From Datura wrightii (lineage: Eukaryota > Streptophyta > Magnoliopsida > Solanales > Solanaceae): a stretch of 64,000 nt of DNA. The notes beneath the pieces were generated by a model. The model ran no database searches. It had not been told where the DNA came from and worked only from the letters and a program-made list of their open reading frames with translations. A program made the translations under genes and the position numbers. Positions 57,617 through 64,000 of the stretch are shown here, piece after piece. Position 1 is the stretch's first letter, and each line of letters opens with the position of its first letter. Where the stretch lies: positions 141,620,501 to 141,684,500 of the forward strand of contig JASDFA010000016.1 of assembly GCA_035772735.1 (NCBI GenBank), read 5' to 3'.

Positions 57617-60600
57617 TTGGAGCGACATCCAAACAAGAGAAATTTTTACCCTAGACCTTCTTTCCCAGACGTCCAGTTTGAAGAAAATACTCTACATCCG
57701 CAATCCACCGCTGATGGAACGGGTATAACAGAATGGAACATTGATGGAATGGCAGAAGGCCAGATCTACAATAAGATCCAAGAAATGGGAATGAGCATAA
57801 CCGCCTATAAGATGAAAGGCGCCAGCGATAAACATGCAGCTACTCTAATAACTGCAGGATTCACAGGAACCTTAAAAAATTGGTGGGACAACTATCTCAC
57901 TGAAGTCAACCGAGCTGAAATCTTCAATGTAGCTATTTCACAAACTGTTGTTAAGACAGAAAATGGTACCCAAATCTCTGAGGTTATCACAACAGAAGAC
58001 GCTACTGCCACTCTTGTGTATAGTATAGCAAAATATTTCGTGGGAGAACCACGTCTTTTCCAAGATAGGAGTCTTGAGATCCTTAATAATCTATACTGCA
58101 AGAAGCTTACAGACTTCAGATGGTATAAGGATATGTTTCTAAAGAAAGTCATGATTCGATCAGACTGCAACAACGAGTATTGGAAGGAACGCTTTTTAAG
58201 CGGATTACCTCCTCACTTTGTTGAAAAGGTTAGACCAAAGATTAGAGATAGGTGTGAAGGGAAGATCCCTTATGACCAACTCTCCTACGGAGATCTTATA
58301 AGCCTAGTCAACGTCGTTGCAATCGAACTTTGCACAGATCTTAAGTTGAAAAAACAACTTAAAGAAGAACAGAAGTCTTCACCTACAGAATTGGGCACTT
58401 TCTGTCAGGATTTTGGGTTTCCTTTGTTAAAACCCCCTTCGGCAAGAAAACCTGGCAAAAGAGAAAGAACTACGGGAAAATACAAGAAAACTTCTTCTAA
58501 AAAGAGAAGAGAGTTTAGAGATAAGCCCAAGAGAAAGTTCAGAAGAAGAAAAACTTCAGAAGAACCTTTTCATGAAGAATTATGTTGGACATGTGGCAAA
58601 AGGGGCCACAGAGCTAACAAATATCCTAGGAACAACAAAAAGAAAAAGAAGATAAACCTTCTTGAAGTTGACGAAGAAGTCAAACAAAAGCTCTACTCAA
58701 TTCTCGAGGAAGAAGAATCTGAGTCTGAATACACTTCTGAAGAAGAAGGAAGCGATGACGACGAATTTCTCAACGTCGCTCAACATTCAGAATCAGAAGA
58801 TGATATTTCTGAATGCAATTGTAATGGGGCATTTTGCCTCAGTGATAGTGGAACTATCAAAGTCATCTCTGAGAAAACGGCCGAAACCCTCTTCTCAACC
58901 ATCGAGCATATCCAGGATGATGATGCCCGAAGAAAATACCTTATCGAGCTTCAAAAGCTAGTAACTCAACAAAAGGAGGAAAGACCAAAAGTAACTCCTT
59001 TTAGCATGAAACAAATCATGGGAAGATTTGATGCCAAGAAGGAAGAACCTTCTATTGAGGAGCTTCGAAAAGAAGTCAAGGTTCTGAAAGAAAAAATCAG
59101 GGAAGTCAAGAGCAGACTTCACAAAATTGAAGTGGATGCTCTTACAGAACAGGTTCTTAAGGACATCAACAAAGAGGCCTCTACCTCTAAAGGTGGTTTC
59201 ATAAGAAACTCTGAAGATGAACAATCAGATGAGCAGCCTGATGAGCAGCCTGATAATCCTATCGAAGAAACCGAAGGCGATGCTGGCATCTTAGCCATCA
59301 CGAAGGTAAAACCACAGAGTTCTCATATTCTTATCAAGCTTGTTATTAATGATAATCTTGTCCTTAATAAGATTGCTTTTTTAGACAGTGGTGCAGACAG
59401 GAACTGCATCTCCGAAGGATTAATCCCTACCAAGTATCTTAGTAAAGGTACTACAAGGTTATACAGCGCTACTGGTGAGCGCATCGCTATTAACTACAAG
59501 TTAAACAAAGCTCATATCTGCAATAATGGTATTTGTCTTGTTAATGATTTTGTAATTACCAAAAACATTAATGAAGAAATTATTTTGGGAATTCCTTTTA
59601 TTACTCAAATTAAACCATATATTTCAGACTTTGATGCTATTCGCACAAAGATTTTAGGAAAAAATATTTCCTTTCCTTTTATTAAAACCCTTTCTCTTGA
59701 AGAAAGCAAATTTTTGCATAAACAAACTGCTTTCAAAATAAATCAGATTTGTTTTCTCAAAAATGATATAATGCTTAAAAGGATTGAGCAAATTTTAAAA
59801 ACCCCGGGAATGGTAACTAAGATTGCCAATTTGCAAAACACTTTTGAAAAGGAAATTTGCTCAGACTTTCCCAATGCCTTTTGGGCCAGGAAAGCCCATA
59901 CTGTAGATCTCCCCTACATTGATGGATTCGATGAACAGGCCATTTCTACTAAAGCTCGGCCCATTCAAATGAACCATGAATTAATGGAAATCTGCAAAAA
60001 GGAGATAAATACTCTTTTAAATAATAAAATTATTCGGCCTTCTAAATCACCTTGGAGCTGTTCAGCCTTTTATGTTAACAATGCAGCGGAGAAAGAAAGA
60101 GGTTCTCCCAGACTTGTTATTAATTATAAGCCCCTGAACACCGCTTTAAAGTGGATTAGATATCCTATTCCTAACAAAAGGGATTTACTAAAACGAACTT
60201 TTAAAGCCAATATTTACAGTAAGTTTGATATGAAGTCAGGCTTCTGGCAAATCCAGATTTCTGAAAAGGACAAATATAAAACTGCTTTCAATGTCCCGTT
60301 TGGACAATATGAATGGAATGTGATGCCCTTTGGGTTAAAAAATGCCCCCTCTGAGTTTCAAAATATAATGAACTCTTTATTCAATTGTATCAGCCATTGC
60401 TCAATAGTTTATATTGACGATGTATTGATATTTTCCGAGGACATCGATTCTCACTTTAAACATTTAAACATTTTGTTTAAGATCGTTAAACAAAATGGTC
60501 TTGTGGTCAGTGCCAAGAAGATCAGATTATTTTTAACGAAAATTAGATTTTTGGGTCATGATCTTTATCAAGGCACATATAAACCCATTTGCAGAGCCAT

Positions 60601-60922
60601 TGAGTTTGCAGATAAATTTCCTGATGTCATCATCGACAAAACCCAGTTACAAAGGTTCCTTGGAAGCCTTAACTATATAGCTTATTTCATCCCAAAAATC
60701 AGACAGGTTTGTAAACCTGTTTATGACAGGTTAAAGAAAACTCCTGTCCCTTGGAGCATAGATCAAACTAATGCCGTCATCAGAGTTAAAGAAATGGCAA
60801 AGAATCTCCCCTGTTTAGGCATCCCCAATCCTGATTACTTCATGATTGGGGAAACTGACGCCTCAGATATCGGATATGGTGGCATTCTCAAACAAAAGAA
60901 AACCGCCAAAGACATCAAATAA
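57617..60922 (+). pseudogene. EPRV capsid-protease-reverse transcriptase frame
   Basis: A 1101-codon open frame. Capsid-like domain about codons 1-300 (LKNWWDNYLTEVNRAEIFNV). Lys/Arg-rich stretch, then a zinc knuckle at codons 323-336, CWTCGKRGHRANKY, whose last ligand Cys is Tyr. Acidic and coiled-coil segment (about 350-520). Aspartic protease with DSGA at 590-593. RT from about 740 to 1100 with YIDD at 932-935 and KARPIQMNHELMEICKKEIN, GFWQIQISEKDKYKTAFNV. The frame ends in TAA at 60920-60922, but the same frame stays open beyond it and encodes RNase H. The first ATG here may be internal to a longer original frame. Virion structure and genome copying would be its roles. Confidence 0.85.
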
Positions 60923-61240
60923 TTAGTTCGTTATACTTCTGGAATCTGGAATTCTGCACAAAAGAATTATAGTACTGTTAAGAAAGAAGTTCTCTCTATT
61001 GTTCTTTGCATTACGAAATTTCAAGATGATTTAGTAAATAAAGAATTCTTGCTTCGGGTAGATTGTAAATCTGCTAAAGACATCTTACAAAAAGATGTTA
61101 AAAATCTTGTTGCTAAACAGATATTTGCTAGGTGGCAAGCCTTACTTTCCAGCTTTGATTTCCAAATAGATTATATCAAGGGAGAAGAAAATTCTCTCCC
61201 AGATTTTCTAACTCGAGAATTCTTGCAGGGAAAACCATGA
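60923..61240 (+). pseudogene. EPRV RNase H domain (after the internal stop)
   Basis: Same frame as the preceding RT, open to TGA at 61238-61240. It shows VRYTSGIWNSAQKNYSTVKK and FARWQALLSSFDFQIDYIKG, typical of the C-terminal RNase H of caulimovirids. It would degrade the RNA strand during reverse transcription. The upstream stop separates it from RT in this copy. Confidence 0.85.
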
Positions 61241-62547
61241 GGCCCGGCGTCAGACCCGGAGTAAGAAGCCCCTTTAAGGGAAAAGGGAGAGAAGAAGCAG
61301 CTGCCACTTCTACCCCCTTGGTTAAACCGTTCGGGCCGGATTTTACTGGCCAAAATAGGTATTCGGCATTAGCCCAACTACCGCCAATCAACCCAGCAGC
61401 ATTTCCACCTCTGCCGCCCTCAAACATGGTGGTCCTGAGCAGGCCCTTTAAACAAGCCGGAGAAAACAGCTCCTGCACTCAGAAAATGCAAACTTTCTCG
61501 CAAATACAGACTGCTGAAATGTATAAAATGAAAGCACCTGAAAGCTTTGCAGAAGCAGTCAATCCAGGAGCCGCGACTCCCAAGAAAAATCTAGAAACAT
61601 CTACCTCTAGAAAGGAAAGAGAAATTTTCCACCCAGTCTCTTTGCAGATTGCCCCAATATTGGCACTAGACAAAGAATACGAAAGATGTCCAGTAGATGG
61701 CCTCCTACGACCATTATACTCAAATGACAATTTTGTGGAAAATGAGAATCCACTCAAAACAAGAAGATACTATGAGTTCATCTTATCCAACACCTGTTCT
61801 GTCGAAATCGAACATGATCTTTCGGATAAAACAAATCCAGATAGTGTAGCCTTCTCCAGGTTTACTATCAAAAATATTTTTACCCCTTTTGAATGGAAAG
61901 TAGACCATTTACATACGCCTATCAGCTTCACTGAGGAATTCAGACCTCAAACTTATAATTGGTATGACTACAAAAATGCCTGGTTCAACTTCCTGTACCT
62001 AAGGCCAGCTTCGCATACTTGGTTTGTCAAGTATAGCCCTGAATTTACCAAGTCCATCATCCCCAGATGGTTTTATGAGTGGTGGGCATGGTTTGGAGGA
62101 AACAAGCACTCTATGCCCAAATCATTTGTCGAAAAATTTGGCAAATTCCAAATGGAGACAGAAATCTCCACACTTCCTGAGCACATTCAAATGTGTAAAT
62201 ATTTTATTACTAAACGAATTTCTTATATTATTAGTTGGAAATTTGTTGTTTTTGAATTTGACAGGATCAAGTATCTGTCTAAAGAAATCTTTGCCAAAGG
62301 ATGGGCGCCAAAAGACCCCGACGAAAAGAAGCCAAAGCAGAAGCCTTCGGGAATTCGATCAAAATCTTCCCCTAAGGAAAAACTCAAGAAAAAACTCCAG
62401 CAGGCGTTATCCGACCTAGATGAAGGTAACTCAGATGAACATGCCATATCGGCACTCCTAGAGGAAGCTTCCTCACAAAGTGACGACAATGGTGACATGC
62501 TAGACCCAAAAGCTCTAGCAAAATCCTATTTAGGTCCCTATGATTAA
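61237..62547 (+). CDS. EPRV downstream ORF, function not recognised
   Basis: 436 codons, intact in this copy. Its ATG overlaps the RNase H stop as ATGA (61237-61240), the stop-start overlap typical of polycistronic caulimovirid RNA. N-terminus Pro/Gly-rich (PGVRPGVRSPFKGKGREEAA, LAQLPPINPAAFPPLPPSN). The middle has a probable folded domain rich in aromatics (RRYYEFILSNTC, WKVDHLHTPISF, IPRWFYEWWAWFGG). C-terminus Lys-rich then acidic (LKKKLQQALSDLDEGNSD). It sits where translational transactivator genes lie in other genera, but I do not see a transactivator motif, so that is only positional inference. Confidence 0.7.
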   Translation: MRPGVRPGVRSPFKGKGREEAAATSTPLVKPFGPDFTGQNRYSALAQLPPINPAAFPPLPPSNMVVLSRPFKQAGENSSCTQKMQTFSQIQTAEMYKMKAPESFAEAVNPGAATPKKNLETSTSRKEREIFHPVSLQIAPILALDKEYERCPVDGLLRPLYSNDNFVENENPLKTRRYYEFILSNTCSVEIEHDLSDKTNPDSVAFSRFTIKNIFTPFEWKVDHLHTPISFTEEFRPQTYNWYDYKNAWFNFLYLRPASHTWFVKYSPEFTKSIIPRWFYEWWAWFGGNKHSMPKSFVEKFGKFQMETEISTLPEHIQMCKYFITKRISYIISWKFVVFEFDRIKYLSKEIFAKGWAPKDPDEKKPKQKPSGIRSKSSPKEKLKKKLQQALSDLDEGNSDEHAISALLEEASSQSDDNGDMLDPKALAKSYLGPYD

Positions 62548-62873
62548 ATCCAGTAGAGGTTTATTAAAAAACTGGAATTACTGTTTCCAAGATAGAGGTT
62601 ATTAAAAATCGGAATTATCTATGGAAAAGAGAAGAGACCAAAGGTCGAAATTTCTCTTGATTAAATCAAGTGGGTCCTAGCCATCGAAAGGATATTTGTC
62701 TTATTCGGAAAATTATGCAGCCACCCACTACTTCTGATAAAGCAGATGGCCGACAAGCCTTTTCAAAAAAAAAAAGGCCTCTTCCTTACTCAGACGGGCC
62801 CCGCTGAAGATAAGGCAATCCACTCCAACCAATTAGAAAAGGATCAGCTAGATCCCTCTTATCGTTTCCCATC

Positions 62874-62881
62874 TATAAATA
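62874..62881 (+). promoter_or_regulatory. EPRV pregenomic-RNA TATA box
   Basis: TATAAATA in CCCATCTATAAATAGATTAG, 107 bases before the AATAAA signal, as expected for a short terminally redundant RNA. Confidence 0.75.
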
Positions 62882-62940
62882 GATTAGGAAATTTCACTTA
62901 CAAGGCATCCGAAAAATAAAATTTTCTGAGAGCCTTCTAC

Positions 62941-62986
62941 TTTGTAAACTCTTTGTAAACATCTGAAGCTTCCGCTATGCAATAAA
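62941..62986 (+). terminator. EPRV polyadenylation signal with two TTTGTA upstream elements
   Basis: TTTGTA at 62941 and 62952, then AATAAA at 62981-62986. TTTGTA repeats upstream of AATAAA are known to enhance the cauliflower mosaic virus poly(A) site. Confidence 0.7.
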
Positions 62987-63075
62987 TCTTCAGTTTGTAA
63001 GTATCTACGCTTTGTTTATGAATGTTGCTATTTGTTGCTACATTTTCTGACGATTACTGACTAGATCCTCGAAAA

Positions 63076-63090
63076 TGGTATCAGAGCCAT
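63076..63090 (+). other. EPRV primer binding site (initiator tRNA-Met)
   Basis: TGGTATCAGAGCCAT, matching the caulimovirid consensus; by convention base 1 of the viral map lies here. Confidence 0.88.
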
Positions 63091-63546
63091 GTTACTAATG
63101 TTAAACGCTATTTCTACTTTTATAGCCATGAAAGGCAAAATTCTTGATGCCATGACTGTGTAACTTATATATCACTAAGACTTAATGAGTTATACTTTAA
63201 GTTTAAGAATCTTATAATTATTCTGCATGATCTTTTAAATCTTTATTGGTAATTTTGGAATTATGCTTGGTGGTTATGGAGAGGTTTCGAGGTATTCTCA
63301 AGTAGTTGCGATGCCGACAGGCGGTCGTTTAGCCGAAAGGACAGGCGTTTAGACTGCAAGGTACTTTGCTTGAGAAACTCGTGTAATATCCATGATCTCT
63401 TAATGTAAAATCCTTAGCAAAAATTCGCAGTAACCTTATAAGAATGAAAAGACTCATATTTTATAATTATGAAATTCTTTTGCTAAAAGATTTCTTCTGA
63501 AGTCTTAAGAATATAAGGAGCATAGTCAAGAGCATCTTCTCTGTCA

Positions 63547-64000
63547 ATGGATAGAAACCAGCATGTTATTAACAGCGTTAATTTGTCTATCTCTAAGGTA
63601 GAAAATGATTTACAAAATTGGTCTATTCCCAAAGAACCTTTTGAAAAAAATTTACCAGATGGGTAATTTTTCTATATTCAAAAAATATAATATCAAGACC
63701 TGTGAGTCTACTATTGCTATAAACAATTCTCTTGAAACTATCAAGTTGTTGATTGCTGCTGATATAGATAGATATAAGAAGGAGTTTAAGTTCCTTCATA
63801 TCGGTCTTGTTCAAGTTGCTGTAAAACCTCTTTTTCGAAAAGGTTTAAATATTCCTATTTGTCTACTTCTTAGGGATGATAGACTTTTGAATTTTGATGA
63901 CTCTCTGTTAGGAGTTTTAGAAAGTAACCTAGCCCATGGCCCGGTGTACTTTAATTGCTACCCTAATTTCTCGGTGGATATCCATGATCCTAACATTATG
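63547..64000 (+). pseudogene. EPRV movement protein, N-terminal part, frameshifted and cut by window end
   Basis: ATG at 63547 opens 39 codons, then a TAA at 63664-63666. The reading frame continues in a different phase through to the window end, with sequence of the 30K-type movement protein (LHIGLVQVAVKP, FRKGLNIPICLLLRDD). The frame break coincides with a run of seven A at 63644-63650. The family moves virus between plant cells through plasmodesmata. The region normally downstream of this part appears at 56799-57474 at the other end of the array, which makes the order permuted. Confidence 0.8.

Larger units (their letters stand above)
62548..63546 (+). promoter_or_regulatory. EPRV intergenic region
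   Basis: No long ORF. Holds, in order, a purine-rich run near 62620-62641, the TATA box, upstream poly(A) elements and AATAAA, the primer site, and an about 455-base leader with small ORFs before the movement protein start. This is the layout of the caulimovirid pregenomic promoter and leader. Confidence 0.8.
56799..64000 (+). mobile_element. Endogenous pararetrovirus (Caulimoviridae) sequence
   Basis: Contains, in order, the post-movement-protein fragment, capsid-zinc knuckle-protease-RT frame, RNase H, a downstream ORF, and an intergenic region with TATA, poly(A) signal and tRNA-Met primer site. The start of a movement protein frame is cut by the window end. No LTR and no integrase: this is viral DNA captured in the genome. 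Genus not assigned; Solanaceae carry several such lineages. Breaks listed under each part show this copy is defective. Confidence 0.85.

Noticed and set aside
58662..59301. ORFs in other frames inside the viral polyprotein
   Set aside because: Overlap the acidic linker of the capsid-protease frame; no support.

Overview
The window looks like a repeat-dense stretch of a flowering-plant nuclear genome. Solanaceae (pepper, tomato, potato or tobacco type) is my best guess, from the style of the Ty3/gypsy elements and an endogenous pararetrovirus; that placement is inference. I see no host gene, tRNA, rRNA or CRISPR. Almost everything is LTR retrotransposon sequence nested inside other retrotransposons, followed by endogenous caulimovirid sequence at the right end.

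I name the elements A1-A4 (Ty3/gypsy, initiator-tRNA-Met primer site, Gag-PR-RT-RNaseH-INT-chromodomain-like order), B1, B2 and C (Athila-like, tRNA-Asp primer site, no RT or integrase) and EPRV (caulimovirid). A1 (minus, from base 1) is hit by B2 (minus, 5780-11513, target duplication AACCA) and by C (minus, LTR from 11637). The left LTR of C is split by A2 (plus, 12591-32390). A2 in turn carries B1 (plus, 16748-26582, target duplication AGTCC) inside its protease region. Further right, A3 (minus, 38455-48007) sits inside the protease gene of C. So A1 > C > A2 > B1 is a four-deep nest. A4 (plus, from 51481) is cut inside its RNase H, where the caulimovirid begins (about 56799).

The A elements are broken by many stops and frameshifts. 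B1 is the youngest by eye: both LTRs are 1426 bp with few differences. B1 and C share an unusual plan: Gag-protease, a structured spacer, a pyrimidine-rich leader with a predicted intron, a second ORF resembling the plant 'putative transposon protein' family, a hairpin plus purine tract, a 1.8 kb noncoding 3' region, then a second hairpin plus purine tract against the 3' LTR. B2 is a short relative keeping only a small zinc-knuckle ORF and the 3' structures. The hairpins keep their shape while stem sequences change between families, and I consider this the most interesting signal in the window.

The EPRV part (56799-64000) has a movement/capsid-side fragment fused in frame to A4 RNase H, a long capsid-protease-RT frame with one stop before RNase H, an overlapping downstream ORF, and an intergenic region with TATA box, poly(A) signal and tRNA-Met primer site. 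It then runs into the start of a movement protein that continues past the window. The order is therefore circularly permuted or head-to-tail tandem.
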